Part shown: piece by piece, positions 44,200 through 52,641 of the stretch | How the letters are laid out: the number at the start of each line of letters is the position of its first letter | Numbering within the stretch: position 1 is the stretch's first letter | Source of the DNA: Actinomycetes bacterium | GTDB lineage: Bacteria; Actinomycetota; Acidimicrobiia; Acidimicrobiales; RAAP-2 | Direction: 5' to 3' | Length of the DNA stretch: 64,000 nucleotides | Assembly (NCBI GenBank): GCA_021831035.1 | Contig: JAKBNL010000005.1 | Location: 1-64,000 of the forward strand | Position numbers and translations under genes: made by a program | The notes under the pieces: generated by a model | What the model was told of the DNA's origin: nothing | What the model saw: the letters and a program-made list of their open reading frames with translations, nothing else | The model's database searches: none

Positions 44200-45105
44200 C
44201 TAGGCGGCCGCGAGGACCACGTCGGCCAGGATCGACGTGAACGCGGGGTCGTCGTTGAGTGAGGCCGTGCGCACGAGGTGGAGGCCCACGTCGCGCGCCA
44301 CGCCCTGGGCCTCGACGTCGATGTCGTAGAGGACCTCGAGGTGGTCGGCGACGAAGCCGATCGGACACGACACGACGTCGGTCACCCCGGCGGCGGCCAG
44401 GTCGCGCAACACCGCCAGGATGTCGGGCCCGATCCACGGGTCGGCCGTGCGCCCCGCCGACTGCCAGGCGGTGGTGAAGCGCGTCACCCCGGCCAGCGCC
44501 GCGGCGCGCTGGGCGGAGTCGAGGAGCTGGTCCGGGTAGTCGTCACCGCGCTCGAGGATCCGCTGGGGGAGGGAGTGGGCGCTGAAGACGACCACGGTGG
44601 ACGGCGCGCGCGCCGGGTCGAGGGTCGCCAGGGCGTCGGTGACCCTCGCGGCGATCAGCTCTAAGAAGCCGGGGGTGTCGTACCAACGGCCGATCGGCGA
44701 GAAGCGCACCGCGGGTCCCAGGGCCTCACGAGCGCGCTCCATGTACTGGTCGGTCGACATCGACGAGGAGTGGGGGGCCAGCGCGAGCCCGACGACCTCA
44801 CCGAAGCCCTCGTCGCGGAAGGCGGTGGCGGCGTCCTCGAGCAGGGGCGGCTCGTACTTCGAGCCGAAGCGCACGTCGAAGGCGCCCGGAGCCCGCCGCT
44901 CGAGCTCGGCGCGCAGTCCCGCGACCTGCGCGGCGGTGCGCTGGGCGAGCGGCGAGGTGCCCCCGATCGCGTTGTAGCGCCGCTGGAGGTCGGCCAGCAG
45001 CTCGGGGGTGGGCGCGCGCCCGTGGCGGATCCGCGTGTAGTACGCCTCGACGTCGTCGGGGGTGGTGGGCGTGCCGTACGCCATGACCAGGACCCCGGTC
45101 GTCAT
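44200..45105 (-). CDS. hemH: Ferrochelatase (coproporphyrin type)
   Basis: The 301-residue enzyme inserts iron into the porphyrin. VLVMAYGTP at the N-terminus with a tyrosine at residue 10, FSAHSLPQR (His177, metal base) and SCPIGFVADHLEVLYDID (Glu257) are the active-site elements. Many actinobacterial ferrochelatases hold a [2Fe-2S] cluster with C-terminal cysteines; this protein has only one cysteine (Cys247) and ends early, so no cluster is possible. ATG at 45105 overlaps hemE by four bases. Confidence 0.93.
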   Translation of the reverse strand: MTTGVLVMAYGTPTTPDDVEAYYTRIRHGRAPTPELLADLQRRYNAIGGTSPLAQRTAAQVAGLRAELERRAPGAFDVRFGSKYEPPLLEDAATAFRDEGFGEVVGLALAPHSSSMSTDQYMERAREALGPAVRFSPIGRWYDTPGFLELIAARVTDALATLDPARAPSTVVVFSAHSLPQRILERGDDYPDQLLDSAQRAAALAGVTRFTTAWQSAGRTADPWIGPDILAVLRDLAAAGVTDVVSCPIGFVADHLEVLYDIDVEAQGVARDVGLHLVRTASLNDDPAFTSILADVVLAAA

Positions 45106-46136
45106 CGCACGCCCGCCTTGCCCTCGTCGTGCACCACGCGGACCACGGCCTCAAGGACGCCGGGGTCGGTCGAGGGCAGGACGCCGTGACCCAGGTTGAA
45201 GACGTGCCCGGGCGCCGCGCCCGCCTTGGCGAGCACCTCACGGGCGGCCTCGATCGCCAGAGACGGCGCGCCCAGGCAGCGCGCCGGGTCGAGGTTGCCC
45301 TGGACGGCGCGGTCACCGACGCGCGCACGTGCGCGATCCAGGTCGACGTGCCAGTCGACCCCCACCACCGAGGACCCGCACCCGGCCATGAGGTCCAGGA
45401 TCTCCCCGGTTCCCACGCCGAAGAGGATCGTGGGCACGCCGAGGTCGGCCACGCCCTCGAGGACGCGTCGGGTCGGCTCGAGGGCGAAGCGTACGTACTC
45501 GTCGCGCGTGAGCGCGCCGGCCCAGGAGTCGAAGAGCTGGACGGCCCGCGCCCCGTGGGCGACCTGGGCGCGCAAGAAGGCGACGGTGATCGCCACGAGC
45601 CGATCGCACAGCCGATCGAACAGGTTCGGATCGGCGTGCATGAGCGTCTTTATCACGCCGAACTCTCGGGTGGGGGCGCCCTCGACCAGGTAGCTCGCCA
45701 CGGTGAAGGGTGCGCCGGCGAAGCCGATGAGCGGCACGGAGGGGTCGAGGGCGGCGACGACCTTGTCCACGGTGGTGGTCACGTGGACCACGTCGTCCTC
45801 GACGAGGTCGCGTAGGCGCTCGAGGTCGCGCTCGTGGCGGAAGGGGTCCTCGACGACGGGCCCGCGCCCGGGCACCACGTCGATACCGAAGCCGATCGCG
45901 TGGTAGGGCACGACGATGTCGGAGAACAAGATGGCGGCGTCCACCCCGTAGCGCCGCACGGGCTGCAGGGTCACCTCGCACGCCACGTCGGGCTGGGCGA
46001 TGGCCTCGAGGATCGAGCCGCTCGAGCGCAGCGCCCGGTACTCGGGCAGCGAGCGGCCCGCCTGGCGCATGAACCACACGGGCACGTGGTCCACCGACTC
46101 GCCCCGGCAGGCCCTGAGGAAGGCCGATTCGCTCAC
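45102..46136 (-). CDS. hemE: Uroporphyrinogen decarboxylase
   Basis: The 344-residue barrel enzyme removes four acetate carboxyls from uroporphyrinogen III. VPVWFMRQAGRSLPEYRALR is the defining substrate-binding loop, DAAILFSDIVVPYHAIG contains the catalytic aspartate, and GFAGAPFTVASYLVEG is the second signature. GTG at 46136 has AAAGGGG about five bases upstream and a TAGATT -10 box at 46159. It leads the hemE-hemH-hemY operon, divergent from the helicase gene. Confidence 0.95.
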   Translation of the reverse strand: MSESAFLRACRGESVDHVPVWFMRQAGRSLPEYRALRSSGSILEAIAQPDVACEVTLQPVRRYGVDAAILFSDIVVPYHAIGFGIDVVPGRGPVVEDPFRHERDLERLRDLVEDDVVHVTTTVDKVVAALDPSVPLIGFAGAPFTVASYLVEGAPTREFGVIKTLMHADPNLFDRLCDRLVAITVAFLRAQVAHGARAVQLFDSWAGALTRDEYVRFALEPTRRVLEGVADLGVPTILFGVGTGEILDLMAGCGSSVVGVDWHVDLDRARARVGDRAVQGNLDPARCLGAPSLAIEAAREVLAKAGAAPGHVFNLGHGVLPSTDPGVLEAVVRVVHDEGKAGVR

Positions 46137-46158
46137 CGCGCCCCTTTCGACCGGCCCA

Positions 46159-46164
46159 ATCTAG
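46159..46164 (-). promoter_or_regulatory. -10 box TAGATT for hemEHY
   Basis: TAGATT on the minus strand lies 22 bases before the hemE GTG and leaves a leader with AAAGGGG. The extended arm AATCTAGGCG (46159-46168) is matched at 9 of 10 bases by the inverted CGCCTAGAAT (46203-46212), the -10 region of the opposite gene. Confidence 0.5.
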
Positions 46165-46206
46165 GCGGACCCCGACGGACACGATTCCGGCGCGTCCGGC
46201 CTCGCC

Positions 46207-46212
46207 TAGAAT
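46207..46212 (+). promoter_or_regulatory. -10 box TAGAAT for the HelD-type helicase
   Basis: TAGAAT differs from TATAAT at one base, is preceded by CGCC, and lies 32 bases before the ATG at 46245. It mirrors the hemE -10 box across a 34-base loop, so the two promoters are back to back. Confidence 0.5.
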
Positions 46213-46244
46213 CGTTCCTTCCCTATTCCAAGGACGGTGAGCCG

Positions 46245-48593
46245 ATGGCCCACGAGCGTGAGATCGCCGAGGAGCAGGCGTTCCTCGACCGCGCCCTGGG
46301 AGCACTCGATCACATGCGCCGCGAGGCCGCCTCGATGCGCGACAGCGTCGCGGTGGCGACCATGCGCGGCGCGGGCGACCTCGTCGAGCGCGACGTGGTC
46401 ATGGGCACGGCCCTGCACCGACTGGACCAGCTCTCCATCGGCGACCAGGCCCTCTTCTTCGGCCGCATCGACTACCACCCCCGCGAGGACGGCCGGGCCG
46501 AGACCTACCACGTGGGGCGCCTCGCCGTGTCCGACGAGGGACTCAACCCGCTCGTCGTGGACTGGCGCGCGCCGGTCGCCGAGGCCTTCTACCGCGCCAC
46601 CGGAGTCGAGCCCCTCGGCCTGTCGCGCCGACGTCACGTCGCGATCCGGGCCAACGCGGTGGTCGGGGTGGAGGACGAGTACTTCGCCGACGAGCGCGGC
46701 GAGCTCGACCTGCCCGAGGACGAAGTCCGCGCGGCGACCGACGAGGGCCTCATCGAGGGGGGGCTGGCCCTCGGCGGGCCGGGAGCGCTGCTGGCCGCCC
46801 TCGGGCGCGCGCGCACCGGGCGCATGGGCGACATCGTGGCGACGATCCAGGGCGAGCAGGACGAGATCATCCGCAGTCCCCTCGCGGGCATCCTGCTCGT
46901 CCAGGGCGGGCCCGGCACGGGCAAGACGGCCGTCGCCCTGCACCGGGCCGCCTACCTGCTCTTCACCCACCGCGCCACCCTCGAGCGCCAGGGCGTCCTC
47001 GTGGTCGGGCCGAACCCGCTGTTCCTCGACTACATCGAGAACGTGCTGCCGTCGCTCGGTGAGTCCGGCGTCACGCTCTCGACGGTCTCGGGGCTCGTCA
47101 CCAACGTCGAGACGCGCGCCGAGGAGCCCGAGGCCGTCGCGCGCCTGAAGGGCGACCTGCGCATGGTCGCGGTGCTCGCGCGGGCGCTCGGGACCCGTGA
47201 GCGCCCGCTCAAGAACGACGTGGAGGTCCCGCTCGGTCGAGCGGTCCTCGTGCTGCGGGCACGCTACACGCGCGACGCGGTCGAGCGGGCGCGCCGTCGC
47301 CCGGGGACCCACAACCAGCGCCGCTCGGCGGTGGGCCGCGAGCTGGCAGCCCGCATGGCCCAGGAGTACCTCGCGCGCGCGCGCCGTGAACCCGACGAGG
47401 GCGGGTCGCTCGAGGAGCTCGCCGAGCAGATCCGCCTCACACCGCAGTTCAAAGAGGCCCTCCAGCGGATCTGGCCGCGACTGTCGGGCCAGGAGCTGCT
47501 CCACGACCTCTTCGGCGCGCCGGCGCTGCTGCGCGCGGCGGGCCGCGGGGTGCTCAGCGAGGAGGAGATCGCCTCGCTGTACCGGCCCCGGTCGGGGTCG
47601 GTGGACGACGTCGCCTGGACCAAGGCCGACGCCGCCCTCATCGACGAGGCCCGCGTACTCGTCGGGCCCCGACGCCGGCCCCGCTCGGCGACGAAGCCCG
47701 ACCCGGCCGCGGGGCTCGGGGTCGACCTCGACGCGTACGCCGGTGACGTGCGCGCGGCCGCCCTGCGCGAGGCGCAGCGCCTGGCCAGCTCGGTCGCGGC
47801 CGAGCTCGACGAGGCGGAGTTCGCCACCTACGGCCACATCGTCGTGGACGAGGCCCAGGACCTGTCGCCCATGGAGCTGCGGGTCCTGAAGCGACGTGAC
47901 CTGTCCGGCTCGATGACGATCGTGGGGGACATGGGCCAGGCGACGAGCGCCAGCTCCCCGGCGTCGTGGGACGCGCTGCTCTCGGTGCTCGAGCCGCGCC
48001 GGCCGCCGCGACGGGTCGACCTCACGGTCAGCTACCGCACCCCGGCGGAGGTGCTCGACTTCGCCGCGCCGACCCTCGCGGCGGCCACGCCCGACCTGGT
48101 GGCGCCGCGCCCGGTGCGCCGCGTGGGGGTCGTCCCCGAGGTGATCGAGGTCGAGCCGGCCGGTGTCGGCGCCGCCACGGCCGCGGCCGCACGGCGCGCG
48201 CTCGGGGAGGTGGCGCCGGGCCGGGTCGCCGTGATCGTGCCCGACGCGAGCGTGCCCGACACCCTCGACGCGCTGCGCGCCGCCGGCCTGGCCGCGGTCG
48301 ACCCGCGCGCCGCGGGGGGGCGGGGACTCTCGGCCGACCTCGTCGTCGTGCCGGCCGAGGGGGCCCACGGGCTCGAGTTCGACGCCGTGGTCGTGGTGGG
48401 GCCCGGTCGGATCGCGGGACGCGGCGCCGCCCCGGGGGAGGCGACCTCCGCCCGGGGCCTGCGGACGCTCTACGTGGCCCTCACGCGCCCGACCCGTCGA
48501 CTCAGTGTCGTCTCGGGCGAGACGCTCCCGCCGAGCGTGCGCGTCGTCCTCGACGAGCGCCGGCGCAACGAACGGGCCGTCGAAATCGGCTAG
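46245..48593 (+). CDS. HelD-type superfamily 1 helicase-like ATPase
   Basis: The 782-residue protein starts with a coiled N-terminal arm (EREIAEEQAFLDRALGALDHMRREA) and IDWRAPVAEAFYRA-like text (VVDWRAPVAEAFYRAT), then Walker A GGPGTGKTAVALHR (about residue 222), VVDEAQDLSPMEL (Walker B) and LYVALTRPTRRLSVV (motif VI). This layout is that of HelD, which pries stalled RNA polymerase off DNA; in some actinobacteria a relative (HelR) protects against rifamycins. ATG at 46245 follows GGTGAG and AAGGA. Its TAG stop begins the possible ctaE -10 box. Confidence 0.85.
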   Translation: MAHEREIAEEQAFLDRALGALDHMRREAASMRDSVAVATMRGAGDLVERDVVMGTALHRLDQLSIGDQALFFGRIDYHPREDGRAETYHVGRLAVSDEGLNPLVVDWRAPVAEAFYRATGVEPLGLSRRRHVAIRANAVVGVEDEYFADERGELDLPEDEVRAATDEGLIEGGLALGGPGALLAALGRARTGRMGDIVATIQGEQDEIIRSPLAGILLVQGGPGTGKTAVALHRAAYLLFTHRATLERQGVLVVGPNPLFLDYIENVLPSLGESGVTLSTVSGLVTNVETRAEEPEAVARLKGDLRMVAVLARALGTRERPLKNDVEVPLGRAVLVLRARYTRDAVERARRRPGTHNQRRSAVGRELAARMAQEYLARARREPDEGGSLEELAEQIRLTPQFKEALQRIWPRLSGQELLHDLFGAPALLRAAGRGVLSEEEIASLYRPRSGSVDDVAWTKADAALIDEARVLVGPRRRPRSATKPDPAAGLGVDLDAYAGDVRAAALREAQRLASSVAAELDEAEFATYGHIVVDEAQDLSPMELRVLKRRDLSGSMTIVGDMGQATSASSPASWDALLSVLEPRRPPRRVDLTVSYRTPAEVLDFAAPTLAAATPDLVAPRPVRRVGVVPEVIEVEPAGVGAATAAAARRALGEVAPGRVAVIVPDASVPDTLDALRAAGLAAVDPRAAGGRGLSADLVVVPAEGAHGLEFDAVVVVGPGRIAGRGAAPGEATSARGLRTLYVALTRPTRRLSVVSGETLPPSVRVVLDERRRNERAVEIG

Positions 48594-48596
48594 AAA
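48591..48596 (+). promoter_or_regulatory. Possible -10 box TAGAAA for ctaE-qcrCAB
   Basis: TAGAAA begins with the helicase stop codon and ends seven bases before the GTG at 48604. The last consensus T is missing, and chance origin from the stop codon is possible. Confidence 0.35.
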
Positions 48597-48603
48597 AGAA
48601 CCC

Positions 48604-49197
48604 GTGAGTCAGGCCGCCCCCACAAGCCTGGCGAACGCGGGGAAGATCGTTCACGACCGTCCGCCGATGCTCGCCATCGGCGTGATGATCTGGCTCGGCT
48701 CAGAGCTGATGTTCTTCTCCGGCCTGTTCGCCGCACTGTTCACGATCCGAGCGCACCTCGCGTCGTGGCCCCCCGTGGGCACGAAGGTCGACACCCTCCA
48801 GGCCGGCGTCTTCACCGTCATCCTGGTCGCCTCGTCGTTCACGATGCAGTGGGCGGTGTGGCTGATCGAGCACCGCCAGCGCGGCAGGGCCCGCAACTGG
48901 ATCATCGTGACGATCGTGATGGGGACGCTCTTCCTCGGCAACCAGGCCTACGAGTGGACCCACCTGGCGACGCGGTGGTACACGAACTCCTACGGCTCGA
49001 TCTTCTTCATCACGACCGGCCTCCACGGACTGCACGTGTTCTTGGGCCTGGTGGCGATGGGCTTCCTGCTCTTTCGCATGCGCGGCCGCCAGGGCGACCC
49101 CGGTGAGCTGTCGACCTTCCAGGCGGTCAGCTACTACTGGCACTTCGTCGACGTGGTCTGGATCGGCCTGTACTCGTCCCTGTTCCTGCTCAAGTAG
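48604..49197 (+). CDS. ctaE: Cytochrome c oxidase subunit III
   Basis: At 197 residues with five membrane helices, this is the short actinobacterial type. MIWLGSELMFFSGLFAA holds the conserved glutamate, HGLHVFLGLVAMGFL the central helix, and SYYWHFVDVVWIGLYSSLFLL the C-terminal signature. It belongs to the aa3 oxidase; subunits I and II are outside the window. GTG at 48604 is chosen over an upstream frame inside the helicase gene. The order ctaE-qcrCAB is the standard bcc-aa3 supercomplex operon. Confidence 0.94.
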   Translation: MSQAAPTSLANAGKIVHDRPPMLAIGVMIWLGSELMFFSGLFAALFTIRAHLASWPPVGTKVDTLQAGVFTVILVASSFTMQWAVWLIEHRQRGRARNWIIVTIVMGTLFLGNQAYEWTHLATRWYTNSYGSIFFITTGLHGLHVFLGLVAMGFLLFRMRGRQGDPGELSTFQAVSYYWHFVDVVWIGLYSSLFLLK

Positions 49198-49204
49198 GTC
49201 CCTG

Positions 49205-50092
49205 GTGCGTCGTCCCCCCCTCGCCCGTGTGAGCCTCGCCGCCGTCGTGGCCGCGCTCGCCCTGGGACCGCTCGCCGTGTTGGTCGGCGCGGCCGGGGCG
49301 GCCCCGGGGCCGTTCCAGACGACCCGCCACAACGCGGGTACGCCCAACTCGAGCCAGGTCACGCGCAACGCGAGCGGCCAGGTGGTCTCCTACGGTGACA
49401 AGTGGATCACCTACAACGCGCCCTCGCCCGCACTCACCCAGCTCGGCCAGGCGCTCTACATGGAGAACTGCGCGTCGTGCCACGGCACCAAGGCGAACGG
49501 CGTGCCGGCCGCCGGGACGGTGGGCGCGTACCCGAACCTGGTGGGCCTGGGGCCGGCCACGATCGACTTCTGGGTCGTCTCGGGCCGCATGCCCGCCGCC
49601 GACCCGGCCGCGGTGCAGGCGCCGCGCCGCCAGCCCCGCCTGACCCCGACCCAGGCCGAGGCCATCGCCGCCTGGGTCAACTCGCTCTCGCCGAGTTACC
49701 CCTACATCCCGGACCCGCACGTCAAGCGGGCCAACGTGGCGACCGGCATGGCGCTGTTCGCGCTGAACTGCGCCGCGTGCCACACCATCGAGGGTGACGG
49801 CGACGCCCTGGCGTACTCGACCTTCGCGCCGTCGCTGCGCCACATCCCCGCCTACCAGGTGGCCGAGGCGATCCGTACCGGCCCCGGCAACATGCCGCGC
49901 TTCACGGGCAACCTCTCGGACCAGCAGGTCAACGACATCGTCGCCTACGTCACCGAGTACATCCAGCACCCGCAGAACCCCGGCGGCTTCGGGCTCGGCC
50001 AGCTCGGTCCGGTGGCCGAGGGCTTCGTGGCCCTGGTGATCGGCCTGGGCGTCCTCGCCCTCATCGCCTACTGGATCGGGGAGCGCGCGTGA
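49205..50092 (+). CDS. qcrC: Diheme cytochrome c subunit of the bcc complex
   Basis: The 295-residue protein has an N-terminal signal/anchor (residues 8-33), two heme c sites CASCH (89-93) and CAACH (189-193), and a C-terminal membrane helix (FVALVIGLGVLALIAYWI). In actinobacteria QcrC bridges the Rieske protein and the oxidase, replacing a soluble cytochrome c. GTG at 49205 has no clear ribosome binding site but gives a full signal sequence. The stop overlaps qcrA by GTGA. Confidence 0.93.
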   Translation: MRRPPLARVSLAAVVAALALGPLAVLVGAAGAAPGPFQTTRHNAGTPNSSQVTRNASGQVVSYGDKWITYNAPSPALTQLGQALYMENCASCHGTKANGVPAAGTVGAYPNLVGLGPATIDFWVVSGRMPAADPAAVQAPRRQPRLTPTQAEAIAAWVNSLSPSYPYIPDPHVKRANVATGMALFALNCAACHTIEGDGDALAYSTFAPSLRHIPAYQVAEAIRTGPGNMPRFTGNLSDQQVNDIVAYVTEYIQHPQNPGGFGLGQLGPVAEGFVALVIGLGVLALIAYWIGERA

Positions 50093-51027
50093 GCGACGAG
50101 TCTCGCACCCCGGTCGCCCTCGCGGGCCTGCGCGCCGACGACCCGCACCTCGAGCCCTCGGCACGCAACCCGCACGTCGTCGAGGCGGTGATCGCCGGGC
50201 TGATGGTCGTGGGCACCCTCTGCACCGCCGGCTTCGGCGCGGCCTTCTGGGTGAACGCCAAGCCGTGGATCCTCGGGGCGACGCTCGGCGGCGGCCTGCT
50301 GTTCCTCGGGCTCGGGCTCATCGCCTGGGGCAAGTACCTCATGCCCCGGGGACCCTTCGTCGAGGAGCGCCACCCGCTGGCCAACGACGCGGCGGAGCGC
50401 GAGGGCCTCGCCTCGGTCCTCGTGGACCGCGGCGCCTCGGTCATCAAGCGCCGCCCGCTGCTCGGCGGGTTGCTCGGCGGCGGGATGGGCATCTTCGGGA
50501 TCGTCGCGCTCTTCCCGCTCCTGCGCAGCCTGGGGCCGCTGCCCAAGGGGACGCTCTTTCACACCGACTGGCGCAAGGGGTCGTACCTCGTCGACCAGAC
50601 GGGCCGGCGCATCCACGAGGGCGACCTCGCGGTGGGCTCGATCGTCACGGTCTTCCCCGAGGGGACCGAGAACACCGACCGGGGCCAGGCCGTCGACCAG
50701 ACGGTGCTGATCCGACTGTCCAACGAGAACTACGTCACCCAGAAGGGTCGCGCGACCTGGGGCCCGAAGGGCTACGTCGCCTACTCCAAGCTCTGCACGC
50801 ACCTCGGGTGCCCGGTAGGCCTCTACGAGCAGCAGCTGCAGCTGCTCGTCTGCCCCTGCCACCAGTCGATGTTCAACGTGACCGACGGGGCGCTGCCCAC
50901 CTTCGGACCGGCCCCGCGCCCGTTGCCCCAGCTGCCCCTGTACATCGACGCGGAGGGCTACCTGCGCGCGCAGGCGGACTACGACCAGCCCGTGGGCCCG
51001 GGCTTCTGGGAACGGGGGCGCTCATGA
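50089..51027 (+). CDS. qcrA: Rieske iron-sulfur protein of the bcc complex
   Basis: The 312-residue protein has three N-terminal membrane helices (about 31-54, 60-84, 124-146), the actinobacterial form, and a C-terminal Rieske domain. CTHLGC (236-241) and CPCH (255-258) supply two cysteines and two histidines for the [2Fe-2S] cluster, plus the disulfide pair. It passes electrons from menaquinol to QcrC. Start GTG overlaps qcrC; the stop overlaps qcrB by ATGA. Confidence 0.95.
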   Translation: MSDESRTPVALAGLRADDPHLEPSARNPHVVEAVIAGLMVVGTLCTAGFGAAFWVNAKPWILGATLGGGLLFLGLGLIAWGKYLMPRGPFVEERHPLANDAAEREGLASVLVDRGASVIKRRPLLGGLLGGGMGIFGIVALFPLLRSLGPLPKGTLFHTDWRKGSYLVDQTGRRIHEGDLAVGSIVTVFPEGTENTDRGQAVDQTVLIRLSNENYVTQKGRATWGPKGYVAYSKLCTHLGCPVGLYEQQLQLLVCPCHQSMFNVTDGALPTFGPAPRPLPQLPLYIDAEGYLRAQADYDQPVGPGFWERGRS

Positions 51028-52568
51028 GCGACGTCGCGGGGGCCACGACCACCAAGCGCGCGCGCCGCGGCGGCGGCGGCCGGTACGGACGATTGGGTCA
51101 GGTCGTCAACGAGCTCGACGACCGCCTGGGCGTCGCCAAGGGCGGCCGGACCTTCCTCGACAAGATCTTCCCGGACCACTGGTCGTTCATGCTCGGTGAG
51201 ATCGCCCTCTACTCGTTCCTCGTGCTGCTCGTCACCGGCGTCTTCTTGACCTTCTACTACGTGCCCAGCTCGGCGCTGGTGACCTACCACGGCCCGTACC
51301 TGCCGCTGGATGGCCAGCGCGTGACCGAGGCCTTCGCCTCGACGGTCAACCTCTCGTTCAGCGTCCGCGCCGGACTGTTGATGCGCCAGATGCACCACTG
51401 GGCGTGCGATATCTTCGTCGGCGCGCTCGTCGTGCACATGGCCCGGGTCTTCTTCACCGGAGCGTTCCGCAAGCCCCGCGAGCTCAACTGGACGATCGGG
51501 GTCACGCTGTTGACGCTCGCGATCGCCAACGGGTTCCTCGGCTACTCGCTGCCCGACGACCTCGTCTCGGGCACCGGCATCCGCATCGCCTACTCGATCA
51601 TCCTGTCGATCCCGGTCGTGGGCACGTACCTCGCGTTCTTCGTCTTCGGCGGGAACTTCCCGGGCACGGCGATCATCCCGCGCTTTTTCATCCTGCACGT
51701 CCTGATCATCCCGCTGGTCATCCTCGGGCTGGTCGGCGCCCACCTCGCCCTCCTCGTGCGCCAGAAGCACACCCAGTTCCCCGGGCCCGGTCGGGAGGAG
51801 AACAACGTCGTCGGCTCGCCGATGTTCCCGGTGTTCATGGCCAAGACCACCGGCTACCTCTTCGGCGTCTCGGGGGTCATCGCCCTGCTGGGCGCGTTCG
51901 CCCAGATCAACCCGATCTGGCAGTTCGGCCCCTACGACGCGTCGCGCATCTCCTACGCGGTCCAGCCCGACTTCTACATGGGCTTCCTCGACGGGGCCCT
52001 GCGCATCTTCCCCTCCTGGTCGTTCATGGGCTTCGGCCACACGATCCCCTTCGAGGTGACCATCCCGGCGGTGATCTTCCCCGGGTTGCTCTTTGGGTTG
52101 GCCTACGCCTGGCCGGCGCTGGAGCGCCGGGTCACGGGCGACCACGCGATCCACCACCTCCTGGATCGACCGAGCTGGCGGCCCAAGCGCACGGCCGTGG
52201 GCGTCGCGGCGCTCGCGTTGTTGAGCGCGCTGTTCATCGCGAGCTCGACCGACGTGATCGCCAACTTCTTCCACCTCTCGCTCAACACGGTGCTGTGGGC
52301 GATGCGCGTCATCGTGATCCTCTCACCCTTCGTCGCGTACCCCATCACGTACAAGATCTGCAAGGAGCTCCAGGGGGTCCACGGCGCCGGCAAGCGCAAG
52401 ACGCCGAACCTGGTGGTGCGCACCGACGAGGGCGAGTACGTCGCCGAGCCGACCCCGGCCTACCCCGAGGACGTCCACCACGAGCTCGATCCGACCCCCG
52501 TGCCGACCTTCATCGAGGAGCCCGAGCCCGAGTCGGCCGCGCCGGGCGTGCGGATCGTCGAGCGCTAG
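51024..52568 (+). CDS. qcrB: Cytochrome b subunit of the bcc complex
   Basis: The 514-residue protein carries two b hemes: MHHWACDIFVGALVVHMARVF and ILHVLIIPLVILGLVGAHLALL supply the histidine pairs, with FRKPRELNW after the first. Eight core helices and an extended polar C-terminus are typical of actinobacterial QcrB. It oxidises menaquinol. ATG at 51024 overlaps qcrA. A hairpin at 52578-52603 follows the stop. Confidence 0.95.
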   Translation: MSDVAGATTTKRARRGGGGRYGRLGQVVNELDDRLGVAKGGRTFLDKIFPDHWSFMLGEIALYSFLVLLVTGVFLTFYYVPSSALVTYHGPYLPLDGQRVTEAFASTVNLSFSVRAGLLMRQMHHWACDIFVGALVVHMARVFFTGAFRKPRELNWTIGVTLLTLAIANGFLGYSLPDDLVSGTGIRIAYSIILSIPVVGTYLAFFVFGGNFPGTAIIPRFFILHVLIIPLVILGLVGAHLALLVRQKHTQFPGPGREENNVVGSPMFPVFMAKTTGYLFGVSGVIALLGAFAQINPIWQFGPYDASRISYAVQPDFYMGFLDGALRIFPSWSFMGFGHTIPFEVTIPAVIFPGLLFGLAYAWPALERRVTGDHAIHHLLDRPSWRPKRTAVGVAALALLSALFIASSTDVIANFFHLSLNTVLWAMRVIVILSPFVAYPITYKICKELQGVHGAGKRKTPNLVVRTDEGEYVAEPTPAYPEDVHHELDPTPVPTFIEEPEPESAAPGVRIVER

Positions 52569-52577
52569 TCCGAGCCG

Positions 52578-52603
52578 CTCGGCGCCGCGGTCGCGACGCC
52601 GAG
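52578..52603 (+). terminator. Candidate hairpin after qcrB, no U-tract
   Basis: CTCGGCG-C-CGCG pairs with CGCG-A-CGCCGAG around a GT loop, one internal mismatch, ten bases after the qcrB stop. No T-run follows, so if it stops transcription it does so in the U-less manner suggested for high-GC actinobacteria. Confidence 0.4.
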
Positions 52604-52629
52604 AGACGCGCCGGCGCGTGGTCGGTGCC

Positions 52630-52635
52630 TAACAT
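52630..52635 (+). promoter_or_regulatory. -10 box TAACAT for the hut operon
   Basis: TAACAT, then GGGCCC, then GTG at 52642. It is independent of any stop codon and has no ribosome binding site: leaderless type. Confidence 0.6.
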
Positions 52636-52641
52636 GGGCCC

